DNA of 64,000 nt from NCBI GenBank assembly GCA_015680905.1, contig CM027381.1, forward strand, positions 1,317,501 through 1,381,500, read 5' to 3'. Below the pieces are notes generated by a model. The model was not told the DNA's origin and made no database searches. It saw only the letters and a program-made list of their open reading frames with translations. The position numbers and the translations under genes are program-made. Origin of the DNA: Coptis chinensis. Taxonomy: Eukaryota; Streptophyta; Magnoliopsida; Ranunculales; Ranunculaceae. Shown in pieces: positions 9,898 to 22,043 of the stretch; position 1 is the stretch's first letter; every line of letters begins with the position of its first letter.

Positions 9898-11705
9898 ACG
9901 GGAGTTAAGGTAAGTTTTTATTTCAGTTAGTGTCGACTTATGTCCCAAGTAATTTGATTCTTGCTAACATAGAGTTGCGTCTGTTTTTATTTTTCTATAT
10001 TAGTATGTTTTAAACCTTGTTTTGCAGATGTTCCAGAATTTCACGAGTTTCCATAGTATTTCTCTACCCTTTTTATTTATATACTTTGAGGACAAAGCAT
10101 GCTTCTTGTTTGGGGGGGGGGGGGTATAGAAACACGTGTAATTAAGGCATCTGTTAGGATATAAATATGTACAGTATGCACTTGTTTTCTAGTAAAAATT
10201 CAAAAATTTCAAAAATATAAATAAAAAGTTATGCTATACACTTAGGAATATTGGTATTATTTTCTTTCTCTATGCTCTAAATAATCTACAAGTCTCACGT
10301 AGCTTTTGCGTTAGAATAATTTTTAGAAACTTAGGTTAATATGTAGGTAATAATATATGCATCTATCTATAAACATATTACATTAGTATCTATGATTGTT
10401 TGGCAGTAAGTTCTGAAATCTATGCTAGAGTACTTATTCTACAAATCCTGTGAGACTATAGCTTAAAGTCTTATATGAGTGAAATATTTGAGAAATGACA
10501 CAAGGGAGAAGTAAAATCCGGATAGAGAAATCACACGTCCACTTGCTTGATCACTATATAATATCCTAAGCAAGAATTTAGGCCCTTTTTGGATCAATAT
10601 GCCAGAAATTCAAACTTTATGAAATTATTTTCCGCTAGTCGCCCCTCTGAGCCTTTCTTTAGCCTTTCATAAACCGTAAATTCTTTACCATGTTACAAAA
10701 ACAAAACAAAATAATATATATATATATATATATCAACCTACCCATTCTTTGAATGAGTCTGAGAATAGAGATGAAGAATAGAAAAGATAAAGACCTTTGA
10801 AATCAAGAATTTGTTAGTCGCTTCATATAAGAAAAGAAAGTTTCCATCCAAATAAAAATAAATAAATAAATAAATAAAATAAAATAAAGAGTTAGAACTC
10901 TAAAAAAATATAATCAAAGGAGTCAAAGGACAAAAAAAAAAGAAAAAAATATGGCTAAGGATGGAAATAAAGTGTAGAAGCAAAAGTAAATAACAAGATT
11001 TTCTCTAGTTACATAATATGAAGACTCTATTATCTCAGACTTGTCCGTTTTTTAATATCCATTTTCTTCCTTCTTAAACCATCTCCTAATCCCCACAACA
11101 CCTAATAAAGACCTCTAGCTCAATTAGAAATAAGTTAGTGTGATAGTAAGTGGCAGATATGTTTGATCGACTCCGGCTTCCTTGTGTGTCATTGAGAGTG
11201 TAAGGTAAAATGTGCCCACTACACACTGGAGTAGCGAAACTTGAGCCGAAAAATCATAGTGGTTTTTGTCCTAACATTTATGTGAGGACCTACTTAAGGA
11301 CACTATTCCGAGTTTTCAGAAACGGACCTGCTAGTGCATTTCATAGTATTAGTCATTGTATATATGTTTATTCTTAGATGATTGATTATTATGCATATAT
11401 TAGCTTAGGTCTCGACTTGATTATTCTGTATTCATTGTTAATGAGATGTATAGATAATTGAGACATAAATAAGGAAATTAACAATAGTTTTATTTCTTAG
11501 TCGTTGTAGTATAGATGAAGTTTGTGAGTACCTTCACTGGAAAACTCTCACGAGGCTATAACTCGCTCACTAGGGAATTCCTAGTGGTTTAAGGCCTTGT
11601 TGTATATGGTCAATGCAATCGCACTCGGCGAAACAAGAGTAGTTAGAACTCCATTTTTTGTCACTTATTCTAATTTCTCATATTTGCTCGAAGACAAGCA
11701 AAATG
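9898..11705 (+). other. 3' noncoding region of element A
   Basis: Long AT-rich stretch shared with B (38448-40238 on the - strand). It holds a 13-G run at 10112-10124 preceded by GAGGACAAAGCATGCTTCTTG, an (AT)10 run near 10712-10732 and (AAAT)n near 10857-10885. I see no gene. Its length and its conservation between copies suggest retained noncoding element sequence rather than random flank. Confidence 0.65.
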
Positions 11706-11721
11706 CTGTTTGGGGGTGGTT
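11706..11721 (+). promoter_or_regulatory. Polypurine tract of element A
   Basis: TGTTTGGGGGTGGTT immediately precedes the LTR start TGATAAGAG at 11722. This is the standard place and composition of the plus-strand priming tract of LTR retroelements. B has the same tract next to its 3' LTR. Confidence 0.8.
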
Positions 11722-13243
11722 TGATAAGAGACCAAAACTGTAGTTTTAACCCCTTAACAATAATACTTTTAGACCAATTATGCGAGTAATAAATAAGAGT
11801 TAATGCTGATTATGTGCTATTATGTATTTCAGGCATTGGAGTCAATTATGTGCAGAAATGTGTCACTTTGGCGAGATAGAGGAGCAAGGGTTGGTTGTTA
11901 AGAAGTTCTGTGATTAAAGGCCAAGATTCAAGGAGAAAAAACCTTTTTAAAGCCCGGTCAAAGCTGAAAAGTCAAAGTTAATGTGGGCAAAAACAACGCA
12001 CAAAAGTCAATAGAACTTCCGAAGACCATATCTTTGGACTCAGACCTCGGAATTGGGCCTACTTTATGTCAAAACGACCGTCTCGGAAGGAGCTTTTTGA
12101 TGGTCCAAGCTTTGACCCAATCAGAGGACCATAAATGGACAAAAAGTATGTGGAAGTCAAATCCAGCTAAAAAGGCCTTTGTAGACTAAAGGAATTGGGC
12201 TTTGGGCTCGATTTTCCGGCCCAAAATATGGTTCCGCAGCCCATGCACGAAAATGTGGATCTTGTCTCCTCCATTTGAAGACACAAGACTTAACTCTTAA
12301 GCATTCTAGTTTTGAAGTAGCCATTAGCATAGAATTCTAGAGCTAGTTTTACATTCCATAAATTAGTTTTCAATTATTGTTTTTAGATCTAGTTTTTACT
12401 TTGCAATACATTAGTTAGAACAAGTAAATTATTAATTGAGAATCATATTTAGTTTTATAATAAAGTATTAGTTTTTAATTTTAATTTAGTTTAGTGATTA
12501 AATTCTTATTTAGTTTTAGTATTGTTAAATTCATATCTTAGTTGTTAATCATTTCTTAGTGTTAATTTAGTTTTGAATTATTGATTAGAAACCTTATATT
12601 AGTAAAGTTAGAATCTTTATATTATGTCTTGTTCAAATTCAAATGGAAATGATAGTTTGATGAATCAAGGCTAAACCTCCATTAAAGGGGTTTGATGAAG
12701 TCTTGAAGAAAACTTGATTGTGTAGTGTAGAACTACTTGTAAGAGTCTATTCCACTCTAGAAGGTAGTTGATTCGCCATGAGAATGGGTTGGACTTCCTC
12801 ACATGCTAGTCATTATTTGGTAGAGATTGCCATGATTGATTAGGGATTAGAATGACCAATTCTTATCGTAAGAACGTAAGAATTGGATTACAACAATCTA
12901 TACTAGTTTATTAAGTTGGATTCAAGGTAGAATCAAATTCTCCTAATTCTTTATCTAGATTCAAACCTTAGTATTATTTGTTAAATTATCGTATCTTGTT
13001 AGTATAATTTGCATCATAGTATAATTCCATCATTACTCTCATTAACTTTGGCTAGGATCGATAATCTTAGAAAACATTGAATACTAAAGAACTAGGAGTG
13101 GAACGAATCTTTTACTCCAACTCTATTTTGATAGAATCGAGAATAGAAATCTTTGATAATTAGAAATAGTTGAGTTTTAATTTTACTTGCGTTTGAGTTT
13201 CATCATTTATTCGTAGGTAAAACTATTCATTTTACTTTTATCA
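11722..13243 (+). repeat. 3' LTR of element A
   Basis: About 1522 bp, starting TGATAAGAG and ending CTTTTATCA, so the ends form TGATAA/TTATCA. It lies directly after the polypurine tract. It is homologous end to end with the 1524-bp LTR of B on the other strand. It contains no meaningful ORF. Confidence 0.88.
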
Positions 13244-16181
13244 ACCCCCAACTCCAACATCTCCTCAAAAAACCCTTCAACTTCCTTTTGAAGGCCCCAT
13301 CAATTAACAAGTTTGATAAGTAGATTTGAGTTGACTTGAGTGAGTCTTTCAAGTTTTGAGTTGACTCAGAATTGTTAACTATGTGGAATATGTAAATTTT
13401 TGGTGATTGAACGAAATAAGATTTCAGGAGAAATTGGAATTTTGCTCCATTTCAGTACCCCCACTGCATCATTATCAAGCTTTGCTGAGACGACCTCTTT
13501 ATGGTTTTTGTTGACCCCAAATAGCATCCACGGCCTCCCTCTTTCTCCCCCCATCTCCTCCCCTTATCTACTTATCTACTCGATCCCCACAGACGGTGCC
13601 ATTGTATGAACCCAATTCATACCCTCTAATCTTCGATGTTCCCCCACTGTTCGTAGTTCCTCCTCTACTTTCCTACCACCCTCTTTCTTTCCTCCTCCTT
13701 CTCTCTTTCTTCTCACCCCTCCTTTTAAGTCAAAGTCCTTGGACCCTATGATCTTGGGCCCAACACCATACAAGGCCCACTATTCTCTCCTTTCCTTTTT
13801 TTTTCTCTAAGTCAAAGTCGTTGGTCCTCTCTTCTCTTTGGGCCCATCCCTTTGGCCCAATACCACATGAGACCCACTCATCTCTCTCTCGCTCCTCTTA
13901 CCTGTGATGTTCGTGGTCATGAATATGGCTCACACAGTATGTACCAATTTAGACCAAACCACCTATTGTTTACTTAATTCCATAATTGCCCCTATTATTG
14001 TTTTCCTCAATCACTTTCCTATTCCATTTTTCCTACATCCTACATTACCACCATATCTATACAAAATTATAACCCAAGTACCAAGAATTTGAAACGATAC
14101 CTACTTGGTAAAATGTTCAAACTATATTGTAACCCCTTATACTTATTATTCTCCATTTGATACAATTAGAGGAATTGAGTATTTAGAGGTTGAAATTGAG
14201 TTTCATTGGGTTTACTTAAGGTTAGTTGGGTGTGTTATTGTTGTTGGGGTTATGGGATTTGGACTGTGATTGTATTGTGGAATAAAGTTGGGATTGGGGA
14301 TCAGAGGACGAGTGATTGGGGAAGAAGATAGAAGGGTCAAATAAGGGTAGCCTTTGAAATAATTGAAATGCCAACTATTTTGGGTGTTTAAGTCTAATGA
14401 TTTAAAAAATAAGTGGTTTAGTTTAAACTAGTATATAATTCAGGGGGTTTTGTCAAATTAACCATATTAACACCTTTTATTGTGGGTTGCGGTATTTACA
14501 CCCTACTTTATGAGATTGGCACCCCTTTGACCAATTCCAAGATATTGGCACCCCTCTATTAATCATATAAAAAATCACCTACGGTAAGAAATTTATGTGA
14601 AAAAAGATGGCAAATTTATGGAAGGTTATTGTCGTGAGTCTTTTTTTGTTTTAAATTTTTTTTTGATAGCCACTGCAAAAAAATCAATTTGGCGCGAAAT
14701 GATTGTGTTCACCAAAATGGAATCTTTGCTTGTATTAATTACCAAAACTATTCTTCATCAACTTGATCACAAGTTTTTCTTAGAGCGAATGAAAAAAATT
14801 GTCGCGAGATAGTAAGACTATGCCTTGATTGTACATGTTTTTTTTTATGGATTTGGTGTTCTTCTTGGAGCGTATAAAGAAGCTCTAAAGAAAAAGATGA
14901 GGTATCCGTCTGTCGTGTGTTAAAAAATATGGGGATTTGAATAAAGAGAGGGGGCTGCTAATAGAAATTTTAACAAATTTTTTTTTTTGTGGTGAAACAG
15001 GGTGTTATTATAACTACAATTTTTTTCCCGATCTGCCCTTGCTCTAGCTGAAGATTGTATTCACCTTCCAGGCTTCCACCTTTGACGGGCGTCTTTGAAA
15101 AGAGAAGTTGGTTTTCTCAGAAGTCTCATTTAAGGGTGTAAACTGTAAAGGCTCAGTGAGACAGAATCCCATTCTCAATACTTGCATTCCATTCAAATCC
15201 CATTCTCAAGGGCGTAATTGCGTAAAGGCACAGTTTTTTTCTTCCATATAGTTAGGTTTCCTAAAACAAGTAGTATTCATGATCAGTTCGGTTACTTGAA
15301 ACTTGAAGTCGGGGGACACATATCCTTGCCACACGAAACATTTGATACTCAAACACAGAGTGGCTGATACGGAGGTACAAGCAATTGGGATTTGGGACCA
15401 CTACTGATTAGAGTGAAGTTGCTTGGGGTTTACTTAACATTACCTTTATTGATTAGTGAGAGTAATTAAGGCCATTTTATTTCTTAATTGATCACAGTGC
15501 TTAGTGAAAGCTTGGACACTACAAACAAAGAGTTTGACTCGGTGTTAGTTAGGCAACCAACATTTTATGCTAATTTTAACTTGGTAGCGGAGCACTGGGT
15601 CAGTAAACATGCCAGACTAATTTAAAGTTTTTAACCACACAAATCACACTTGTAAAATGGTCAAACATAAATGGATAGGGGATAAATCGTTATCAATGTC
15701 GCGTTGAGTTCTTCAGGCTTCAGCTGCTAATTTTGAAACTTAATCAAATAAATTTCCAATGATATATAGAACATTCCAACTTGATGGAGCACGTGCAATT
15801 CTTAATTTCTTAGTCTCTTGCAATTGGCTGTTGCACAAGTCTCATTATTAAGTACACAATCGGAAATGTACCTATGCATGGGCCACCGCTGACCCACGTG
15901 TGGTTGCAAGTATATATGGAGTAATGGCAACCAAAGGTGGCTTGTACTAATTTGCTATCCAAATAGCCAGGACTCAGGAGGGCAGGCCTTATTTGGCGAC
16001 CAAGGATGACTAGAGAAACTGAGAAACAATGACAAGGATATGTTTTCCTTGAAGCCATTGCATGGAGCGATACAACAGTGTTAATTGCCTCTCAACTAGT
16101 ATATAATTATATATACAACAGTGCCCAAATATTATATATACCGATATTCGACATTATTTTAATAAAGTTCTAATACAATAT
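13244..16181. other. Low-copy intergenic sequence
   Basis: I see no gene. 13470-13900 is CT-rich and contains an imperfect direct duplication: AAGTCAAAGTC(C/G)TTGG followed by GGGCCCA and (A/G)AGGCCCAC/GAGACCCAC at about 13727-13800 and again at 13809-13885. 14450-15010 has short ACACC / GGTGT segments facing each other that might be the ends of a small transposon, but I could not fix termini. 15000-16150 shows nothing I recognise. Confidence 0.5.
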
Positions 16182-16490
16182 TAGAGCAGGGAATCGGGTT
16201 GGATTTGTCCCGAATTCGACCCGACCCGAACCCGAATAGTTTAGGTTCGGGTCGATTTTTATATCCGTTTACTTATTTGGATCGGGGTCGGGCCTGTTGG
16301 ATTTGGGTTCGGATATATTTTTTGGGCTTTTTTTGAATTTTTAGTGTTATCCGATCGGCGGGTTAGTCGGATTCGATCGGGTTCGGGTCAGATTCGTATA
16401 TTAAATTTCGGATATAATCGAGTTCGGATATTATGAAACTATTCGGATTTGGATTCGGATATAGCCATATCCGACCCAATCCCTGCCCTA
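16182..16490. mobile_element. hAT-type MITE (309 bp)
   Basis: Ends TAGAGCAGGGAATCGGGT on the left and, read from the other strand, TAGGGCAGGGATTGGGT on the right. The 8-bp target duplication TACAATAT is perfect (16174-16181 and 16491-16498). The inside is rich in CGGGTTCGG/CCGAACCCG-type sequence and has no coding capacity. TIR start TAGGG plus an 8-bp duplication is the hAT signature. Confidence 0.85.
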
Positions 16491-16879
16491 TACAATATCG
16501 ACATGAGGGTCGATATATTCATTATAAATTTCAAGTACAAAGGAAAGAGACAAGGATTGACACATGTCAAAAAGTTATTGGATGAACACATGTAGAGTAA
16601 CTATAAAAAGAGTAGAGACAAAAGAAAGAGAGACCAGATTCATTCCTCCCACTTGATTTTTTCTATTTCTCACATGTAGACAGAAAGAGAAAGAGTGAGC
16701 ACTGTAAACACCATTAATGAATAAGAAAGAGCTTTGTTAATTTTATCTTTCTCTTCTTACATCTTACACATTTTGTCAAATCAAACTTTGTAACTCAAAA
16801 TAATTGGTTAATTATGCTAAGTCTTACTTAGCATATGCTCTCAACATTCGAAACTCAATGTATTTGCTCCAGGTTCACT

Positions 16880-17037
16880 CAGAGCCGGTGTCTAAAGCTT
16901 TGCATAGGCCCCAATATAAACAAAAGAAAAAGGCTTCGTGAAGCTCTTAAAAACCCACTATAGTATTAGAAATCCAGATAAAAGTTCAATTTTTTAGACA
17001 TTGCATTGGGCCCTTTGAAACAAAGGGCCGGCCCTAC
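16880..17037. mobile_element. Small hAT-like MITE (about 157 bp)
   Basis: Left end CAGAGCCGGTG and right end (reverse) TAGGGCCGGCCC form short imperfect inverted repeats. GTTCACT stands on both sides (16873-16879, 17038-17044), consistent with a 7-8 bp target duplication. Noncoding. Confidence 0.65.
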
Positions 17038-18017
17038 GTTCACTTACTGGTTTGTCAATTGTTTTTTAATGTTATTCAAAGTGTCAAACCATTTTAAACA
17101 ATAAAGTGTTTTATTTGAGAAATAAAAGGGAGAGAGCTCAAGATTTGAACCACTTAGACTAAGTCTAATGGTACGGCAAAACACTAAATATTACGGAAAA
17201 TTCTAATACAATGGTGCGTCAAAATGCTAACCTGCTAACACTATAGGGATAAGTTTATCTATCTATAGCGCCAGTTTTAACAAGATAGCGTATACACGCC
17301 CGTATGAGTGGTGGGTAGAAGAAATCTAAGCCACACGTCATACTGTGTGGCGGCTAGAATTTTTTTTTTAAATCTTTTTTCCCACACACCTTCGAAAATG
17401 GGGGATGGAGAGTGGAGAGTCCAAAAATAAAAAAAATCTTTCTATACGCCATTGTTACCGGCTGTCAAAAAAAACCATTGGTTTTGGAAACGCTATCCAC
17501 TATACTATTGTGATTTGGTGGATAACAGCGCACCAAACCATTGTAATTGGCCTGAGAACTTTGAGAAGTATTACCAAGTAAAAGCACTAATTTTGACTAA
17601 ATATATACACTTAAGAAATTGCCAAGGCAACTGCTTAAGACCGAGTCATTGCCTCATTGGAACTTTGGAAGAAACGTAGTCAAAGTAAGAGTCAATTAAG
17701 CGCCTCCAAAACACACCACCCCATCTACGGATCTACCTATGTATTGAAAAAAAAGAAAGAAAAGGGCTTTACCCAGGTCATACGCCTTTTTCAAAATTAG
17801 GCCCAAAAAATGAAGGAGTAATTTTGTAAGACTTTCCTCCCTCTCCGCTTGCTCCTAATAAATCCACTTTCTTGTTTACTTTACACCTACTTTTCTTCTT
17901 ATAAATTCTTATGGCATACCTTCCCATTATTCTATTGTGCATATGTTACACATTTTTCTTTAGTCACAAACACAAAGCAGATAGACAAAAGTAGTTAGAA
18001 GAAGCCCTTCTTTGTCT
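17038..18017. other. Upstream region of the PADRE gene
   Basis: About 1 kb without a gene. 17210-17530 holds short repeats such as TATAGCGCC, TATACGCC and CACACGTCAT...TGTGTGGCGG that may come from an old transposon; I could not define its ends. The rest is the probable promoter region of the downstream gene. Confidence 0.4.
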
Positions 18018-18025
18018 CTATATAT
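18018..18025 (+). promoter_or_regulatory. Possible TATA box of the PADRE gene
   Basis: CTATATAT about 106 bases before the chosen ATG, a reasonable distance for a plant core promoter with a short leader of about 80 bases. Sequence match only. Confidence 0.3.
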
Positions 18026-18130
18026 CTTCTTCTTAATCCTCATTTTGTTTTGATCCATGATCTTGCTTGAGATAAATAGGAGTAAATGATCACAAGGGAG
18101 ATTTAGAGATTGACAACTAACATAGTATAC

Positions 18131-19048
18131 ATGGGGCGTAGGAAGTTTTTGAACCTCCAAACCATTATCCCTGCATATTGGTGCTTGGGGAACTTGGCAT
18201 GCCTTCATCAAGCAGACCGTGAGCTAATTAGAGTAAGACCAAGGAGAGTGGTGAAACTAATCAAATGGGACGGAGTGGTGAACATCTACCACCAACCCAT
18301 CAACGCTTCTGAGCTGATGCTTCAGTTCCCCAAGCATCTAGTCTGCCATTCTCACTCTTTCTACATCGGCCAGAAGATCCCTCCTCTTTCTCCTAACGAC
18401 AAGCTGCAGCTCGGCCACAGCTACTTCCTGCTTCCTGTCCATTTCTTCGAATCCGTTCTATCCTTCGTCACCATCGCCTCCTCCTTCAATATTAAACAGC
18501 TTGTTTCTTCTTCTTCTCCTTCTTCATTAAAAAGCGGGAATAAGCAGGCGGTAGCTATTGCTAATTGTCAACCTTTTGATATAAAGAAAACTCCTTCTGG
18601 GTCCTTGCAAATACGCGTGTCTGATGAGTTCTTATCCAAGCTCTTGGAACAACGACGGCAACCAGCTGAAGGACAAGAAGAAGAAAAAGACATGACGATG
18701 ACCAAGAATAATATTGGTTCAAGCAGCAGCAGCAGGGGAAGAATATGCAGTACGCCTGAGTTGCAAAGAGATTACACTCAACTTGTTTCTAGTCGGTCAT
18801 GGAAACCCAAGTTGGATACCATCAAAGAGTCTAAGAGAAGGAAGATTTATTCTTCTTCGTTTGGGATTAAGAGAAGAAAGAAATCCCAACAGCAAATAAC
18901 CAAAGCAGGTACAACGACCCCGGTAGTACCGCAACTAGTAAAGGCCCACATATCGGAACATCGTCATCAAAAGAGTGCAACCAGTAAGATCAGGATCAAG
19001 GCTGCTGGAAGGAAGTTAAAACAATATAGTTTCAAGCTAGCGTTGTAA
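18131..19048 (+). CDS. PADRE-domain (DUF4228) protein
   Basis: Uninterrupted frame of 305 residues from ATG 18131 to TAA 19048; upstream in-frame sequence has no ATG. The N-terminus is short (MGRRKFLNLQTIIPAYWCLG), then comes the PADRE/DUF4228 core from about residue 38: RRVVKLIKWDGVVNIYH, ASELMLQFPKHLVCHS, YIGQKIPPLSPNDKLQLGHSYFLLP. The C-terminal half is low-complexity Ser-rich with several Lys/Arg clusters (ESKRRKIYSSSFGIKRRKK) that could act as nuclear localisation signals. The family is plant-specific and often responds to pathogens and abiotic stress; its biochemical activity is unknown. Single exon, as in many family members. It has the only clean codon structure in the window outside transposons, so I take it to be a real host gene. 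Confidence 0.85.
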   Translation: MGRRKFLNLQTIIPAYWCLGNLACLHQADRELIRVRPRRVVKLIKWDGVVNIYHQPINASELMLQFPKHLVCHSHSFYIGQKIPPLSPNDKLQLGHSYFLLPVHFFESVLSFVTIASSFNIKQLVSSSSPSSLKSGNKQAVAIANCQPFDIKKTPSGSLQIRVSDEFLSKLLEQRRQPAEGQEEEKDMTMTKNNIGSSSSSRGRICSTPELQRDYTQLVSSRSWKPKLDTIKESKRRKIYSSSFGIKRRKKSQQQITKAGTTTPVVPQLVKAHISEHRHQKSATSKIRIKAAGRKLKQYSFKLAL

Positions 19049-19860
19049 TTAGTTACATGTATTAATTAATTTTGTAGCAGTACGTTTAGATTAGTTTGGT
19101 TTCCGATTTCTTCCTGGGTTTTCCTTGATTGAATCCCGTTATCGATCTTTGTAAAAAGTAAGTAAGAAACACATGCATGTTTTTGATGGATGAATAATGA
19201 GAAAACCAGGTACATTCATGCAAAAAATTTGAAATTTATTCGAATACATACATTCAATGATTCAAATTTGGCTACAGAACTCAAATTTTAATGAGTTTTT
19301 CTACCCGGAGGATATCTTCGTAGGGACGAAATCCGAGACCGTTGAATGTGTGGCCAAACGAGATCTTACGTGGTGCTCTTTTAAACCTTTTGACTATGGT
19401 CAAATATGGTGAGCTGTTATTCGGCTTTGTTGTCACTTGTCAGTGTTGGTCTGTATGCGTGGTAATTGAGAAGGCTGTCAATTTGGCAATAGAAAGACAA
19501 ATTACGGGTCAGTCAAACATGAAAGTCTCTTTTGTACTTCGCCCGATAAAAACAAAATAAAGAGGTTGCCAACAAAATAAAGCCAACTAGGTGATGTTTA
19601 TGCAAAATGTATATTATGTCCACTGTTGGGACTGTTTCAGTGTAATCGGGTGCCTAGAAGTGCTAACCAGATTGCATATTTTGGACATTCTCTCCCCAGT
19701 TTTGTGGAATGGTTAGATGTACTTCCACCATGGCTTATGGTTATAGTTGAGAATGAGAGATTGAATGTAACCTTTTGACATGTACATGTCCTTATATATA
19801 TATAAAATATGAGGATTATCCAGAAATAAAAATAAAATAAAACCAATTAGGCGGGTCATA
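19049..19860. other. Downstream region of the PADRE gene
   Basis: 3' flank. AATAAT at about 19193 is a possible weak polyadenylation element. The short reading frame near 19342-19560 has no recognisable domain. Confidence 0.4.
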
Positions 19861-20272
19861 TCTAATCTATATCAATCTATATCTTTTTTTTTTTTTTACT
19901 GATATATCTATATCTCTCTCCTATTTGAAAAACGAGATTTTTTTTTTTTTTTTTTCAATTCCTCTCTTATTAAAACAAATTCTAACACTTCTAATTAAAG
20001 AGAGAATTATTCTCCTATTAAAATGGGAATTCCTCCCCTATTGAAAAGAGAAAATCTAGCATATCTAATTAAAACGGTAATTATTCTCTTATTAAAACAT
20101 GATCTCTCTCCCAATTGAAAAAACGGGTTTTAAAATTTAATTAAAACTTCATTCAAAATAATTTGTTAGAAAATTAAAATTGGTTAGCAACTAAAACGGT
20201 AGTCCCAATTTTTTTAAAAAAATCTAAATGTTTTCAAAAGAGCCGGTGTGTATGCACGGGCTTACAAGCTAG
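19861..20272 (+). mobile_element. Helitron array unit 1
   Basis: Starts A|TCTAATC, diverged 5' end with poly-T runs; ends in the hairpin and CTAG at 20269-20272. Confidence 0.6.
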
Positions 20273-20667
20273 TCTTAATATTAAAGCTCCCACAAAGATA
20301 TTTTTTGAGTTTTATTAAAATTCTTCATCATATTTGAGGAATTTCTCATCTTACTGAAAAGAAAAATTGTAAGACTTTTAAAGTAAACTGGAAATCCTTC
20401 TTCTACTAAAATAAGAATTGTACTTTTAAATTATATTAAAACGGAAATTCATCTCCTATACAAAACAGGAATCACTATTCTAAATTAAGTAATTTATTTA
20501 AACATGAATTCCTAAGATATTAAAACGGGTATCACCTCACATATTAAAACGGGCATCACACATTTAAATCAAGTCAACAAGATCTCTACCCCTATAAACG
20601 GGTTATTAAAAATGTTACCGGGTTTTAATCAAAATAGCCAGTGCATATGCACGGGCATACAAGCTAG
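20273..20667 (+). mobile_element. Helitron array unit 2
   Basis: Starts TCTTAATATTAAAGC directly after the CTAG of unit 1; ends GTGCATATGCAC hairpin and CTAG at 20664-20667. 395 bp. Confidence 0.75.
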
Positions 20668-20707
20668 TCAATATCAATATCTATATATCTATATATATAT
20701 ATATATA

Positions 20708-21138
20708 TCTTAATATTAAATCTCTCACAAGAGGTATTTTTCGAGCTCTATTAAAATTCCACATCAATTCCTATTAAAACGGGAATTTCTCTTCTATTGA
20801 AAAGAGAAATTTTAGCACTTCTAATTAAAACAATAATCTTTATCCTATTATAATGGAAATTCCTTCACTATAGAAAAAGAAAAGTCTAACACTTCTAATT
20901 AAAACGGAAATCATTCTTATATTAAAAATGGGAATCACACTTTTAAATTAAAACGGGATCCCTCCCCCAATTAAAAAATGGGTTTTTAAAACTTAATTAA
21001 ACCAATTTATTAGGAAATTTAAACGGTTAGCGACAAAAACATGAATCACGATTTGTTAGAAAATTTATATATGTGTAGTTATGATTATTGAGCAAATTTT
21101 TAAAAGAGCCGGTGCGTATGCACGGGTCTACTTTCTAG
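20708..21138 (+). mobile_element. Helitron array unit 3
   Basis: Preceded by a 40-bp AT-rich (TATA)n spacer after unit 2. Starts TCTTAATATTAAATC; hairpin and CTAG at 21135-21138. Confidence 0.75.
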
Positions 21139-21601
21139 TCTTAATATTAAAGCTCCCACAAGGGGTATTTTTCGAGCTCTATTAAAATTCCACGTCATCT
21201 CCTATCAAAACGGGAATTTCTCTCCAATTTGAAAAACGGAAATCCTTTTTTACAACGGGAATTCCACTCGAATTCCTATTATAATGAGAATTCTTCTCCT
21301 ATTAAAACAAATTATAACACTTCTGATTAAAGCAAGAATCTTTCTCCTATTAAAATGGAAATTCCTCTCATGTTGAAAATTAAGGGAAAATCCAACATAT
21401 CTAATTAAAACGGGAATCATTCTCCTATTAAAACAAAATCTCTCTCCCAATTGAAAAAAAATGGACTTTTAAAACTTAATTTAAAACAATTTGTTAGAAA
21501 ATTAAAACGGGTTATCGACTAAAACGGTAGCCCCAATTTTCTAAAAAAATATTTAAATATTTTCAAAAGAGCCGGTGCGTATGCACGGGCCTACAAACTA
21601 G
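21139..21601 (+). mobile_element. Helitron array unit 4
   Basis: Direct CTAG|TCTTAATATT junction; 463 bp; ends CTAG at 21598-21601. Confidence 0.78.
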
Positions 21602-22043
21602 TCTTATTATTAAGGCTCCCACAAGGGGTACTTTTTGAGCCCTATTAAAATTCCACATCATCTCCTATTAAAACGGGAATTTCTCTCCTATTTGAAAAAT
21701 GGGAATTTTTCTCCTATTATAACGGGAATTTCTCACTTATTAAAATAAATTCTAGCACTTCTAATTAAAGTGGAAATCATTCTCCTATTAAAATGTGAGT
21801 TCCCCCCTTATTAAAAAGGGAAAATCTAGCATATCTAATTAAAACGGGAATTATTCTCCTATTAAAACATGATCTCTCTCCCAATTAAAAAAACGGGTTT
21901 TTAAAACTTAATTAAAATTTAATTTAAAACAATTTGTTAGAAAATTAAAACGGGTTAGCGACTAAAATTGTAGTCCCAATTTTCTAAAAAATATCTAAAT
22001 GTTTTCAAAAGAACCGGTGCGTATGCACGGGCCTACAAGTTAG
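21602..22043 (+). mobile_element. Helitron array unit 5
   Basis: Direct junction; 442 bp; terminal CTAG mutated to TTAG at 22040-22043. Confidence 0.75.

Larger units (their letters stand above)
1..13243 (+). mobile_element. Athila-type LTR retroelement A, 5' end outside window
   Basis: Seen: order gag-protease remnant, ORF2, polypurine tract, 3' LTR, all on the + strand. The LTR (11722-13243) is closely similar to the two LTRs of copy B at 36908-38431 and 50508-51405. The protease has the D-L-G form known from Athila/Tat-lineage Ty3 elements. No reverse transcriptase, RNase H or integrase of the Ty3 type lies between protease and ORF2, so this is a non-autonomous, gag-pro-only derivative. 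About 6 kb (roughly 2098-8118) has no counterpart in B and holds other inserted or lineage-specific sequence. The 5' LTR and most of gag are outside the window. Confidence 0.85.

Noticed and set aside
15810..16058. 82-residue frame on the - strand
   Set aside because: No domain, no conservation evidence, no neighbouring exon signals.
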